Shown: positions 8,417 to 16,575 of the stretch, in pieces
Layout: every line of letters begins with the position of its first letter
Position numbering within the stretch: position 1 is the first letter of the stretch
NCBI RefSeq assembly: GCF_016458275.1
Contig: NZ_JAEMHM010000002.1
Location: 250,001 to 314,000 of the forward strand
From: Geomesophilobacter sediminis
GTDB lineage: Bacteria; Desulfobacterota; Desulfuromonadia; Geobacterales; Geobacteraceae
Length of the DNA: 64,000 nt
Reading direction: 5' to 3'
Made by a program: the position numbers and the translations under genes
The notes under the pieces: generated by a model
Database searches by the model: none
Seen by the model: the letters and a program-made list of their open reading frames with translations, nothing else
What the model was told of the DNA's origin: nothing

Positions 8417-9298
8417 ATGCAACCAGCAACAACCCACAAAGCAACCGCTGCCAAGCGCAACGGCAGCGTCTCGGAGCCTGTCGCGGTGCGCTGGGTGCTC
8501 ATCGCGGCGGCGCTTCTGTTCCTGGCGCTCTTTCTGCTGCTGCCGCTCGCCGCGGTCTTTTCCCAGGCCCTGGAAAAGGGGTGGGCGGCCTACCTGGAAG
8601 CGCTGCGCGACCCGGATACCATCTCCGCCATCAAGCTCACGCTCTTCACCGCCGTATGCTGCGTTCCGCTCAACCTCTTCTTCGGCATCGTCGCCGCGTG
8701 GCTGATCGCGAAGTTCAGCTTCCCGGGGAAGAGCTTCCTGGTCACCCTGATCGATCTGCCGTTCTCGGTCTCGCCCGTGGTATCGGGGCTTATCTACGTC
8801 CTCATCTTCGGACTGCAGGGGTGGCTGGGGCCGTGGCTCCAGGCCCACGACATCCGGATCATCTTCGCCGTCCCCGGTATCGTTTTGGCCACCCTGTTCG
8901 TTACCTTCCCGTTCGTGGCCCGCGAGCTGATCCCGCTCATGGAGTCCCAGGGGCGCGACGAGGAGGAGGCCGCGCTCACCCTCGGGGCGAGCGGGCTGCA
9001 GACCTTCTTCCGGGTTACCTTCCCCAATATCAAATGGGGGATCCTTTACGGGGTCATCCTCTGTAACGCTCGTGCCATGGGTGAGTTCGGGGCGGTCTCG
9101 GTCGTTTCCGGGCACGTACGCGGGGTGACTAATACCGTGCCGCTGCAGGTCGAGATCCTTTACAACGAATACAATTACGCCGCCGCCTTTGCGGTCGCCT
9201 CGATCCTCGCCCTCCTGGCGCTGGTGACCCTGGTGGTGAAAACGGTGGCGGAATGGAAAATTCAACAGAGTCTGGCCGGTCCGGACGACAAAAGGTAG
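8417..9298 (+). CDS. cysW: Sulfate ABC transporter permease CysW
   Basis: This 293-residue permease is homologous to CysT. It has an N-terminal hydrophobic segment after a short basic, Thr-rich tail, about six membrane spans, and an EAA loop ([24 protein letters not shown], split here as [12 protein letters not shown] then FFRVTFPN). It forms the second half of the sulfate channel. I chose the ATG at 8417, about 90 bases after cysT, which is preceded by AAAGAGG; the long upstream frame overlaps cysT and is a shadow. It is followed four bases later by cysA. Confidence 0.92.
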   Translation: MQPATTHKATAAKRNGSVSEPVAVRWVLIAAALLFLALFLLLPLAAVFSQALEKGWAAYLEALRDPDTISAIKLTLFTAVCCVPLNLFFGIVAAWLIAKFSFPGKSFLVTLIDLPFSVSPVVSGLIYVLIFGLQGWLGPWLQAHDIRIIFAVPGIVLATLFVTFPFVARELIPLMESQGRDEEEAALTLGASGLQTFFRVTFPNIKWGILYGVILCNARAMGEFGAVSVVSGHVRGVTNTVPLQVEILYNEYNYAAAFAVASILALLALVTLVVKTVAEWKIQQSLAGPDDKR

Positions 9299-9302
9299 AG
9301 AG

Positions 9303-10373
9303 ATGAGCATTACCGTCAGTAACGTCAGCAAAAGCTTCGGTGATTTCCACGCGCTGAAGGGGATCGACCTGGAGGTCCCCTCCGGCGAACTGGTCGCCCT
9401 CCTCGGTCCCTCCGGCTGCGGCAAGACCACGCTTTTGCGCATCATTGCCGGGCTGGAAACCCCGGATACCGGAAACATCCTGTTCAACGGCGAGGAGGCG
9501 ACCAACCGCCACGTGCGCGATCGCCAGGTCGGGTTCGTCTTCCAGCACTACGCCCTGTTTCGCCACATGACCGTCTTCGACAACATCGCCTTCGGGCTCA
9601 CCGTGCGCCCCAAGAAGACCCGTCCCTCCAAGAAGGAGATCAGGGAGAAGGTTCATACCCTGCTTAAACTGATCCAGGTCGAACAGATGGCGGACCGCTA
9701 TCCGGCCCAGCTTTCCGGCGGGCAGCGGCAGCGGGTGGCCCTGGCACGCGCCCTTGCGGTCGAGCCCCAGGTGCTGCTTTTGGATGAGCCGTTCGGTGCC
9801 CTGGACGCCAAGGTCCGCCTGGAGCTGCGTCGCTGGCTGCGCCGGCTGCACGACGAGATCCACGTCACTTCGGTCTTCGTCACCCATGACCAGGAAGAGG
9901 CGCTCGAGGTGGCGGACCGGATCGTGGTGATGAACCAGGGCAAGATCGAGCAGCAGGGGACCCCGTCGGAGGTCTACGACCGCCCGGCGACGCCGTTCGT
10001 CTTCGACTTTTTGGGTAACGTGAACCTGTTTCAGGGACGGGTGCACGAGGGGACCGCCAAGATGGGGGGGCTGGTGGTCGAAACCCCGGAGCACGCCGGC
10101 ACCCGAAACGCCCCCGCGGTCGGCTACGTCCGCTCCCACGACATCGAAATCGAGCGGATTCCCTTCGACACCGCTTCCCTGGCGGCCCAGGTTCACGGCG
10201 TGGTGACGGTGGGGCCGTTGGTGCGGGTCGACCTGAAGCTTCCCGGCAACGTGGAGGGGATCGAGGTCGACCTTTCCCGCGACGTGGCGGACCGGCTCGA
10301 CTTGAAGGTCGGCGAACTGGTGTATGCGCGCCCCCGGAAGGTCCGGGTGTTCACCGATGACTACGTAATCTGA
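9303..10373 (+). CDS. cysA: Sulfate/thiosulfate ABC transporter ATPase CysA
   Basis: This 356-residue ATPase powers sulfate uptake. It has Walker [10 protein letters not shown] (35-43), signature LSGGQRQR (137-144), Walker [12 protein letters not shown] (158-168) and the switch histidine in [10 protein letters not shown]-terminal regulatory region of about 110 residues follows. The start ATG is four bases after the cysW stop, with GGTAGAG close by. Length and order (binding protein, two permeases, ATPase) match sulfate rather than molybdate importers. Confidence 0.94.
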   Translation: MSITVSNVSKSFGDFHALKGIDLEVPSGELVALLGPSGCGKTTLLRIIAGLETPDTGNILFNGEEATNRHVRDRQVGFVFQHYALFRHMTVFDNIAFGLTVRPKKTRPSKKEIREKVHTLLKLIQVEQMADRYPAQLSGGQRQRVALARALAVEPQVLLLDEPFGALDAKVRLELRRWLRRLHDEIHVTSVFVTHDQEEALEVADRIVVMNQGKIEQQGTPSEVYDRPATPFVFDFLGNVNLFQGRVHEGTAKMGGLVVETPEHAGTRNAPAVGYVRSHDIEIERIPFDTASLAAQVHGVVTVGPLVRVDLKLPGNVEGIEVDLSRDVADRLDLKVGELVYARPRKVRVFTDDYVI

Positions 10374-10415
10374 GGCGGAAGCAGCCCCTGTTAGATACTG
10401 TATCGAATGGGTCAA

Positions 10416-10461
10416 GAATATAAATAAAAAACTTGACAACCACACCGGGTGAATATAAATA
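10416..10461 (+). promoter_or_regulatory. Promoter upstream of cysK with direct repeat
   Basis: TTGACA at 10433-10438 is followed after 17 bases by TAAATA (10456-10461); an alternative TATAAA lies at 10454. An 11-base direct repeat, GAATATAAATA, occurs at 10416-10426 and 10451-10461, flanking the -35 and covering the -10. The repeat could be an operator for a sulfur regulator, but no regulator assignment is possible from sequence alone. Confidence 0.5.
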
Positions 10462-10547
10462 TACCAGCATCGCACCTTTTCCTCGGCTCGAATTCCCTAG
10501 GCGCCGACTCAATATTGCATCATTCACCGTGAAAGGAGACTTACCGC

Positions 10548-11501
10548 ATGTCACGCATCTATGAAGACAACTCGCAATCCATCGGCAACACTCCGCTGAT
10601 CCGCCTGAATTTCGTAACCAAGGGTGCGCAGGCTACCGTCCTGGCCAAGGTCGAAGGGCGCAACGCCGCCTACTCGGTCAAGGACCGGATCGGGGCCAAC
10701 ATGATCTGGGATGCTGAGCAGCGCGGCATCCTGAAGCCGGGTATGGAGATCGTGGAGCCGACCAGCGGCAACACGGGCATCGCTCTCGCCTATGTCGCGG
10801 CGGCACGCGGCTACAAGCTCACCCTGACCATGCCGGAGACCATGAGCATCGAGCGACGCCGCGTCCTGGCCGCCCTCGGCGCCAACCTGATCCTCACCCC
10901 CGGTTCCGCCGGGATGAAGGGTGCGGTTTCCAAGGCGGAGGAACTTGCCGCTTCCGACCCGCAGCGTTACTTCCTTCCGCAGCAGTTCAAGAACCCGGCG
11001 AACCCCGCCATCCACGAGAAGACCACCGGTCCGGAGATCTGGGCCGACACCGACGGCGCCGTCGACGTGCTGGTCTCCGGAGTAGGGACCGGCGGGACCA
11101 TCACCGGAATTTCCCGCTACATCAAAAAGGTCGCCGGGAAGAACATCATCTCGGTGGCGGTGGAGCCCAAGGAAAGCCCGGTGATCACCCAGAAACTCGC
11201 CGGCCAGGAACTCAAGCCCGGCCCGCACAAGATCCAGGGGATCGGGGCGGGCTTCATTCCCGAAACCCTTGACCTCTCCCTGGTGGACCGGGTGGAGCAG
11301 GTGGAGAGCAACGAGGCGATCGAGTTCGCCCGGCGCCTGACCAAGGAAGAGGGTCTTCTGGTCGGGATATCCAGTGGCGCGGCCGCGGCCGCGGCGGTGC
11401 GGTTGGCGAAACTGCCGGAGTTCGCCGGCAAGACCATCGTCGTGATCCTCCCCGACCTCGCGGAACGCTACCTCTCCACCGCGCTTTTTGAAGAGGCGTG
11501 A
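10548..11501 (+). CDS. cysK: Cysteine synthase A (O-acetylserine sulfhydrylase)
   Basis: This 317-residue PLP enzyme combines O-acetylserine and sulfide into cysteine. The cofactor lysine is K45 in AYSVKDR, the substrate loop PTSGNTG is at 71-77, and the phosphate-binding GTGGT loop is in [11 protein letters not shown]. Length and motifs fit CysK or CysM. The gene has its own promoter and is closed by a strong terminator. It complements the sulfate importer upstream. No serine acetyltransferase gene is next to it. Confidence 0.93.
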   Translation: MSRIYEDNSQSIGNTPLIRLNFVTKGAQATVLAKVEGRNAAYSVKDRIGANMIWDAEQRGILKPGMEIVEPTSGNTGIALAYVAAARGYKLTLTMPETMSIERRRVLAALGANLILTPGSAGMKGAVSKAEELAASDPQRYFLPQQFKNPANPAIHEKTTGPEIWADTDGAVDVLVSGVGTGGTITGISRYIKKVAGKNIISVAVEPKESPVITQKLAGQELKPGPHKIQGIGAGFIPETLDLSLVDRVEQVESNEAIEFARRLTKEEGLLVGISSGAAAAAAVRLAKLPEFAGKTIVVILPDLAERYLSTALFEEA

Positions 11502-11531
11502 CCCGTTTGACCTAGATCTGTGCTGGGAAAA

Positions 11532-11558
11532 AGCCCCGAACCCCGGGGCTTTTTTTTT
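11532..11558 (+). terminator. Intrinsic terminator of cysK
   Basis: AGCCCCG (11532-11538) pairs with CGGGGCT (11544-11550) across a five-base loop, followed by a run of nine T (11550-11558). Confidence 0.9.
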
Positions 11559-11668
11559 GCTCTCAAATTCGGCCTTTGATTCGGCGCGTTAAGGTGGTTC
11601 TCATGCTATTTGTGCCGTAATGGTACTTTGGGCGGCCTGAATCCTGCATAATCCAGGAGCAGACCGGT

Positions 11669-11768
11669 GGTCCCCGCACGGTTTCTGGCTGAAAATCCGA
11701 CAGTGCGGTCGGTGTGAGGACATGGCGGCTGCCGATGGCCGTCGAGGCACCAGCGGTGATTGCGGACC
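11669..11768 (+). other. Possible structured leader RNA before a small gene
   Basis: GGTCC-cc-GCA at 11669-11678 can pair with TGCGGACC at 11761-11768, enclosing about 80 bases. Inside, CCGAC (11697-11701) pairs with GTCGG (11708-11712), and further GC-rich pairings are possible. It lies 50 bases upstream of the 70-residue gene at 11817. It does not match a riboswitch class I know; GC-rich DNA can produce such pairings by chance. Confidence 0.25.
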
Positions 11769-11816
11769 GGGCCCCTAAATTGCCAGGCATTTTTATATAG
11801 TCAAAAGGAGGACGAT

Positions 11817-12029
11817 ATGTTGGTTCAAGTCAACTGGACTAACAACAGCTACGACTACGTGCACGACTTCATGCTCGACAGCCTCATCGAAGCCGGTGTA
11901 GTCGCCCGATTTCTCCGTAGCTCCGGCTGGGTTACCGTTGGGGTCGATCCGATTCGCACCAGGAAGGTCGGCGCCAATCCCTACAACGGGACGGAGCGAC
12001 GGGCGAGCAACTTCAGCAGCACGGAATAG
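11817..12029 (+). CDS. Small conserved-looking hypothetical protein
   Basis: This 70-residue soluble protein has no signal peptide and a strong AAAAGGAGG ribosome site before the ATG at 11817. It begins MLVQVNWTNNSYDYVHDF, has a short helical middle (LIEAGVVARFLRSSGW), then VTVGVDPIRTRKVG and a polar tail NPYNGTERRASN. I do not recognise a characterised family; the ERR-type tail resembles small proteins of unknown function in Geobacter relatives. It stands alone between the cysK terminator and its own terminator at 12120. Confidence 0.7.
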   Translation: MLVQVNWTNNSYDYVHDFMLDSLIEAGVVARFLRSSGWVTVGVDPIRTRKVGANPYNGTERRASNFSSTE

Positions 12030-12061
12030 TTCCTCCCTCCCGAGAGGGTCGAGCCTTTAGC

Positions 12062-12108
12062 TGTCGGTTTGGTTGACACTAACCGGTTCTGTGTCGGGTT
12101 TGGTTACA
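12062..12108 (+). promoter_or_regulatory. Pair of TGTCGG-N8-ACA sites, 30-base spacing
   Basis: TGTCGGTTTGGTTGACA at 12062-12078 and TGTCGGGTTTGGTTACA at 12092-12108 start exactly 30 bases apart. The same 17-base pattern occurs at 12337, 29796, 32183, 32213 and 32685 around PEP-CTERM-related genes. I infer binding sites of a transcription activator, possibly PrsR-like. They lie about 310 bases upstream of a sigma-54-like element at 12405. Confidence 0.55.
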
Positions 12109-12119
12109 GTTTCATAATC

Positions 12120-12154
12120 AAGGGCGGGCCCCAAGGGGGGCTTGCCCTTTTTTT
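12120..12154 (+). terminator. Intrinsic terminator after the 70-residue gene
   Basis: AAGGGC-GG-GCCCC (12120-12132) pairs with GGGGC-TT-GCCCTT across a short loop, allowing two G-U pairs, and is followed by seven T (12148-12154). Confidence 0.85.
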
Positions 12155-12336
12155 CGCCCCTGAACCTGATTTTCCCGGGTCCCGGTGCTTCTTTCCCCTC
12201 GCCGTGGGCGGAAAAGATCGGTTCTCCCGGGGTTTAGTTCCCGAAGGGCTGATAGCGTCGCCTAGTGCTCCTCAGGGAGGGGCCCGGTAAAGGAGGACAG
12301 TTCAGCTATTTCGCCGGTGGGTTCCGCCGGATTTCG

Positions 12337-12353
12337 TGTCGGTAGACTTGACA
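12337..12353 (+). promoter_or_regulatory. Single TGTCGG-N8-ACA site
   Basis: TGTCGGTAGACTTGACA matches the recurring 17-base pattern. It is centred about 60 bases upstream of the sigma-54-like -24 element at 12405, a plausible enhancer position for the small protein gene at 12510. Confidence 0.5.
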
Positions 12354-12404
12354 GTTGCGGAGACAGGTTTGACTAAACCACGTGAAAACAGATGGTTGGG
12401 TTTT

Positions 12405-12420
12405 GGGAATGGTCCTTGCT
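12405..12420 (+). promoter_or_regulatory. Candidate sigma-54 promoter for small secreted protein
   Basis: GG (12406-12407) and GC (12418-12419) are ten bases apart, and the -12 half reads TTGCT. The -24 half (GGGAAT) departs from TGGCAC, so the match is moderate. It lies 90 bases upstream of the start codon at 12510. Confidence 0.4.
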
Positions 12421-12509
12421 TAAGATGTGGGTAAGCAGGGTGATACTGCTATATCGCGAAGAAGCCGGCGCCGAAGCGGCCGGCCCACAGATATCTTCCG
12501 GAGGCATCT

Positions 12510-12704
12510 ATGAAAAAGGCATTCCGCATTCTTACCGCACTTACCGTCCTCCTGCTGGGTGCAGTCTCCTGTCTCGCCTACGCCGACGTGATCAAGGGGG
12601 CAGCGCAGGTGCCGGCCTCGGTTGCCGATCCGGGGGTCATGGTGCTCTGCGGCACCGGGATGCTGGCATTGGCCATCTACCATAAGCGCCGCAACAACGG
12701 GTAG
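12510..12704 (+). CDS. Tiny secreted protein with PEP-CTERM-like tail
   Basis: This 64-residue protein starts with a signal peptide (MKKAFRILTALTVLLLGA, then LAYA), has only about 15 residues of mature sequence (DVIKGAAQVPASVAD), and ends with a hydrophobic segment GVMVLCGTGMLALAIY followed by HKRRNNG. The tail layout (helix-breaking Pro/Gly, one membrane span, basic end) is that of a PEP-CTERM sorting signal, although the PEP motif is replaced by DPG. The ribosome site is CCGGAGG. It may be a minimal exosortase substrate or a small membrane protein. A strong terminator follows. Confidence 0.7.
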   Translation: MKKAFRILTALTVLLLGAVSCLAYADVIKGAAQVPASVADPGVMVLCGTGMLALAIYHKRRNNG

Positions 12705-12732
12705 CCCTTGACACCGATCCTTTCGGTCCGGT

Positions 12733-12766
12733 AGCCGGTTCGTCAATTTCCGAACCGGCTATTTTT
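12733..12766 (+). terminator. Intrinsic terminator of the tiny secreted protein gene
   Basis: AGCCGGTTCG (12733-12742) pairs perfectly with CGAACCGGCT (12751-12760) across an eight-base loop, followed by ATTTTTG. Confidence 0.9.
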
Positions 12767-13062
12767 GTTTTCCCTCCACGATATCTTTTTCCCCTCACCG
12801 CGCCGGTCGGAGCTCAACCAATCCAGGGGCAACACGCTTTTTGGGTGCTGTTTCCTCCCCTCCGCCTGGTTTTCCCGCCTGTTCAGTTTCCCTTTAGCCC
12901 CCTGAAACGATTTCCCCATCTCTTGGCGGTACCGGCAGTCCCCTGGAGCCGGGTGATGCAAGAACCTTCAATGCAGGTAGAATAAGAAAACTCACATTAA
13001 TGATTTGGGCGCGTGCCATGCGTGCCATGTGCTGACGGTATGGAGGGCAAAGGAGCTGAAAC
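12767..13062. other. Intergenic stretch before the deacetylase gene
   Basis: No gene is apparent. Near its end, GG (13008-13009) and GC (13020-13021) ten bases apart form a weak sigma-54-like pair 42 bases before the deacetylase start. GCGTGCCATG is directly repeated at about 13011-13030. No TGTCGG-type site was seen here. Confidence 0.3.
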
Positions 13063-13992
13063 ATGCTTAACGCCTTAACCGTCGACGTAGAGGACTACTT
13101 TCAGGTCAATGCCTTTAAACATCACGTGACGCGGGAGAGTTGGGAGTCTTACCCGCTTCGCGTCAACGACAACACCAGGCGGCTGCTGGATATCTTCGAC
13201 GAGTATCAGGCACGGGCCACCTTCTTTATCCTGGGGTGGGTGGCTGAGCGTCTCCCTTCCCTGGTCCGGGAGATCGTCGCCAGGGGGCACGAGATCGGCA
13301 GCCATGGCTACGGTCACGAACTCCTCTTCGAGATCGGGATCGAAAAAGCCCGACAAGACATCAGGCGGGGACGCCTAGTCCTCGAGGATGTGGCGGGGGT
13401 GCCGATACGCGGCTACCGGGCGCCCAGCTACTCCATAACCGAGCGGTCGCTCTGGGGATTCGACATCCTGGCCGAAGAGGGATTCAGCTTCGATTCCAGC
13501 ATTTTCCCCATCGTACATGATGTCTACGGGATGCCCAACGCACCGCGGTTTCCGTTCTCGGTGCACCGGCAGGGACGGGTGCTCCAGGAGTTTCCCTTGT
13601 CCACCCTGCCGATCCGGTTTCCCAACGGGATCTACCGGCTCCCGATCGCCGGAGGTGGATACCTGCGCCTGTTGCCGGTTTCGTTGATCGGACATGGCAT
13701 CAAAAGGATCAACGGCGTCGAAAACGAGCCGGCCGTACTGTATCTTCACCCGTGGGAAATCGATCCACGGCAGCCGCGGATTCACGCTCCCTGGCGGTCC
13801 CGGTTCCGGCATTACCACAACCTCAACAAGATGGAGGCAAAACTGCGCTATCTCCTCGGGCGGTTCGAATTCGGGCCGATGGACCTGGTGCTGAAGGCAC
13901 ACTGGTCCGCGACCTCCCGGGTACCAACGATCGCTGTAGGGAGCCCGTTCCTCGGCATTGATCCGTCTTCCGGAGGGGCGTTAACACGGTGA
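13063..13992 (+). CDS. XrtA-system polysaccharide deacetylase
   Basis: This 309-residue protein of the NodB deacetylase family, with the C-terminal extension seen in exosortase-linked members (DUF3473-like), has the metal/catalytic motifs TVDVEDYFQ (6-14), SHGYGH (HxxxH type, about 84-89) and RAPSYS (about 120-125). It probably removes acetyl groups from exopolysaccharide sugars. It has no signal peptide, as is usual for this subgroup. The ATG at 13063 follows GGCAAAGGAG. It lies about 20 kb from the main EPS operon, in its own transcription unit with a strong terminator. Confidence 0.88.
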   Translation: MLNALTVDVEDYFQVNAFKHHVTRESWESYPLRVNDNTRRLLDIFDEYQARATFFILGWVAERLPSLVREIVARGHEIGSHGYGHELLFEIGIEKARQDIRRGRLVLEDVAGVPIRGYRAPSYSITERSLWGFDILAEEGFSFDSSIFPIVHDVYGMPNAPRFPFSVHRQGRVLQEFPLSTLPIRFPNGIYRLPIAGGGYLRLLPVSLIGHGIKRINGVENEPAVLYLHPWEIDPRQPRIHAPWRSRFRHYHNLNKMEAKLRYLLGRFEFGPMDLVLKAHWSATSRVPTIAVGSPFLGIDPSSGGALTR

Positions 13993-14043
13993 GCTGACCG
14001 AGCCGTGGAAACGGCGGAGAACCGATAGTGAGGAAAAAGTGGG

Positions 14044-14073
14044 CGGCCGAGAGTGATCTCGGCCGTTTTTTTT
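14044..14073 (+). terminator. Intrinsic terminator of deacetylase gene
   Basis: CGGCCGAGA (14044-14052) pairs with TCTCGGCCG (14057-14065) across GTGA, followed by eight T. Confidence 0.93.
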
Positions 14074-14610
14074 AGTGCGCCCGGCAGGGCGCGCGGCGCA
14101 CGAGCGCCCTCCATGGGCAAGGGGCGGTTGCTGACTCCGAGTCCCCGGACCTGAAGGTGACAATCGTCAGGAGGTGTGGCTGATAGGCGGCGGGTATAGG
14201 GATGAAAGGAAGAACTTCTGTCAGGACGGTACCGGCCCCACCCGGTACGGAAGTTAGAATTCCAGAAATAACGGGTAGAGGGAGGTCGCACTCCTCCTTA
14301 TTGACCGACCTGCTTCTGATCGAACCGGATAAGGAACTGGAAAAGCGAGAACACAGGTTCTGCCGGTACGCCGCCGACGACTGCAATGTCTCGCGTAAAT
14401 ACTGCGGGGGGCGAATGGACGGAGCTTCTGGAGGGCTTTTTTCTGAGACTCAGCAGGAATAAATCTCTCTTACGATTGTTTTTGAGTAGAAAGTTTGATA
14501 AACGTTTACCTATTAAAAAAGTTTTCTGCCAGTAGGTGGCATCTTCTTCTGTTATGAAACTCCGCATTCTTCACGACATTTTTTGAAAGACCTAGAAAGT
14601 TGAGGATCAC
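14074..14610. other. Non-coding stretch with one hairpin
   Basis: No convincing gene is present. AACTTC (14213-14218) and GAAGTT (14250-14255), together with inner GGTACCGG/CCGGTAC pairing, can form a hairpin. The last ~130 bases are AT-rich (poly-A and poly-T tracts around 14460-14590) and probably hold the promoter of the following two-gene operon, but no convincing -35/-10 pair was found. Confidence 0.35.
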
Positions 14611-16575
14611 ATGCAAGAGGTGGATGCCAGTATCCCTGAGATCTGCGCCGCACTGCTTAAGATCGAGTTCCTCTCGTTTCTCCCCGACGAGGAGTTGAAC
14701 TGCCTGGCGGGCCAGTTCACGAGAGTCCGCTCTCCCAAGGGGACCGTCCTCTGCCGGGCCGGGGAGCGGGGGGACACCCTCTTCGTCATCGCCTCCGGGC
14801 TGGTCCGGGTTTCGGTCCAGGAGGGGGGGACGGAGACTCTCCTGGCCGAACTGAAACGAGGCGATTTCTTCGGCGAGTACGCCCTCCTTACCGGAGAACC
14901 GAGGAAGGCGACCGCGAAGGCGGTTCTTGACGTCGAGCTTTTCGTGCTCCGGAAGGAAGACTTCGAGACCCTCTTGTATAACCAGCCCAAGGTTGCCTAT
15001 CACGTCAGTCGTATCGTCTCGTCGCGCAACCTGACCGGGGCGACCCAGCGGGAGCGGATCCCACCGCCCTGCTACTTCAGCATCATCCCCTCCAATGACG
15101 GCCTTGGGTGCTCCTCCTTCGTAATTCGACTGGCGCAGGTGGCCGCCTGCGAAACCCGCCAGCGCACCCTGGTGGTCGATTTTCCGGCGAGTGGCGGCGA
15201 ATTGGTGCGCGAACTGGGGGGGGAGAGGATTCCCTGCCCGGACTCGCGCCTGATCGAGGAATTTTCCCGGGAGATCACCCGCCGACAGGTGGGTGACGCT
15301 TGGTACGGCACCGCCGACGGTGTCACGGTGTTCCAGCTCCCGGGCGAGGACCGCCGCCTCCTGCTCACCGACCTTTCCACCTCCCTCTCCGCACTTTTGG
15401 AACTGCTGAAGCACACCTTCTCCCTGGTGCTGCTCGTCCTCCCGCCCGAACTTACCCCGGTGAGCCGGCGCGTCCTGCAGCTCTCCGAAGGGGTGCTCTA
15501 CCTCATTTCCAACCGGCCCGAAGAATTGGGCGCCGTGGAGGAAAAGCTCGCCCGGATCCGGGAGATCATCGAGCCTCACACCGTGCAGCTTAAGATCGGG
15601 ACCAGCCACGTTCAGGCCGGCAAGGGGCTTTTCCGCTCCGAGATCCGCCAGAGGCTCAACCTCGGCGAGATGCCGCAGGTCTGGTGGAGCACGCAGGAGG
15701 AGAAGCGGGACCGGGTCGTCTGCGCACTGGCCCGGGAAATCTGCCGCCGGCGCGTCGGGGTCGTGCTCGGTTCGGGGGCATCCCGGGGCTGGGCCCACTT
15801 GGGCGTGCTTAGGGCGCTGGAGCGAAACGGCATCCCGATCGACCTCATCGCCGGCTGCAGCATCGGCGCGCTGATCGGCTCCCTCTACGCGAAGACCGGC
15901 TCGGCCGATGCCGCGATCGACCTTTGCCTGTCGTACTTTTCCACGCTGCGCCAGGTGAAGCGGAACATCTTCGACTACTGCATCACCGGCGGCGGCGTGC
16001 TGAAGGGACACCGGATCCTCACCGTGCTCCAGGAGATGCTCGACGGCGCCGATTTCTTCGATCTGAAGGTCCCGTTGAGCGTGATCGCGGTCGATATGGC
16101 GACCGGCCGGCAGGTGGTCCTCGACGAAGGGTCGGTAAGCCAGGCGGTACGGGCGAGCATCTCCAGCCCGGGGATCTTCCGCCCCTACCTGATGCAGGGG
16201 ACCTGGTATACCGACGGCGCGCTGGTGAACCCCCTCCCGGTGGACGTCATCATCAACAAGGGGGCGAACTTCGTACTCGCCTCGGTGGTGGAAAAGGGGG
16301 TCGCCGAGGAGTGGCCCGGCGACGGCAGCCCCTCTCTGTTGAACACCCTTGCCCGCTCCTTCTCCATCATGTTCGCCCGCACCACCCGCGACCGGGCCGG
16401 CGGCGCCGACGTCACCATCTATCCGGAGGTGGCGGGCTATAGCTGGGGAGACTTCTATCAAGGAAAGGAACTGATCCAGAAGGGGGAGGAGGCGACCCTC
16501 AAAAGGATGGATGAGATCGAGCGCCTGATCCTGAGGGGCGAGCAGGAGGGACCATGGCAACCATCTGTTCCCTGA
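14611..16575 (+). CDS. Cyclic-nucleotide-binding domain / patatin-like phospholipase
   Basis: This 654-residue multidomain protein begins with a cNMP-binding domain at about 20-135, with FFGEYALLTGEPRKATA as the phosphate-binding cassette including the arginine. A middle domain of about 230 residues without clear motifs follows. The patatin domain from about 375 has oxyanion loop GSGASRG, nucleophile S417 in GCSIG and partner D535 in TDGALVNP. The layout resembles neuropathy-target-esterase/RssA-like lipases, which cleave phospholipids or lysophospholipids, here perhaps under cyclic-nucleotide control. Its 3' end overlaps the acyl-CoA ligase gene by 22 bases. Together they suggest release and re-activation of fatty acids. 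Confidence 0.85.
   Translation: MQEVDASIPEICAALLKIEFLSFLPDEELNCLAGQFTRVRSPKGTVLCRAGERGDTLFVIASGLVRVSVQEGGTETLLAELKRGDFFGEYALLTGEPRKATAKAVLDVELFVLRKEDFETLLYNQPKVAYHVSRIVSSRNLTGATQRERIPPPCYFSIIPSNDGLGCSSFVIRLAQVAACETRQRTLVVDFPASGGELVRELGGERIPCPDSRLIEEFSREITRRQVGDAWYGTADGVTVFQLPGEDRRLLLTDLSTSLSALLELLKHTFSLVLLVLPPELTPVSRRVLQLSEGVLYLISNRPEELGAVEEKLARIREIIEPHTVQLKIGTSHVQAGKGLFRSEIRQRLNLGEMPQVWWSTQEEKRDRVVCALAREICRRRVGVVLGSGASRGWAHLGVLRALERNGIPIDLIAGCSIGALIGSLYAKTGSADAAIDLCLSYFSTLRQVKRNIFDYCITGGGVLKGHRILTVLQEMLDGADFFDLKVPLSVIAVDMATGRQVVLDEGSVSQAVRASISSPGIFRPYLMQGTWYTDGALVNPLPVDVIINKGANFVLASVVEKGVAEEWPGDGSPSLLNTLARSFSIMFARTTRDRAGGADVTIYPEVAGYSWGDFYQGKELIQKGEEATLKRMDEIERLILRGEQEGPWQPSVP

Noticed and set aside
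12170-12300. A second GEMM-like RNA, suggested by GGGCGGAAAAG near 12206
   Set aside because: No AAACC-P2-GG arrangement and no AGCCGGG receptor strand; it does not fold like the aptamer at 20653.
13864-13890. tRNA-like GGTTCGAATTC
   Set aside because: It lies inside the deacetylase coding region and no cloverleaf surrounds it.
14202-14462. An 86-codon plus-strand frame in the non-coding stretch before the patatin gene
   Set aside because: No ribosome site, no recognisable sequence, and it crosses a hairpin; composition looks like chance.
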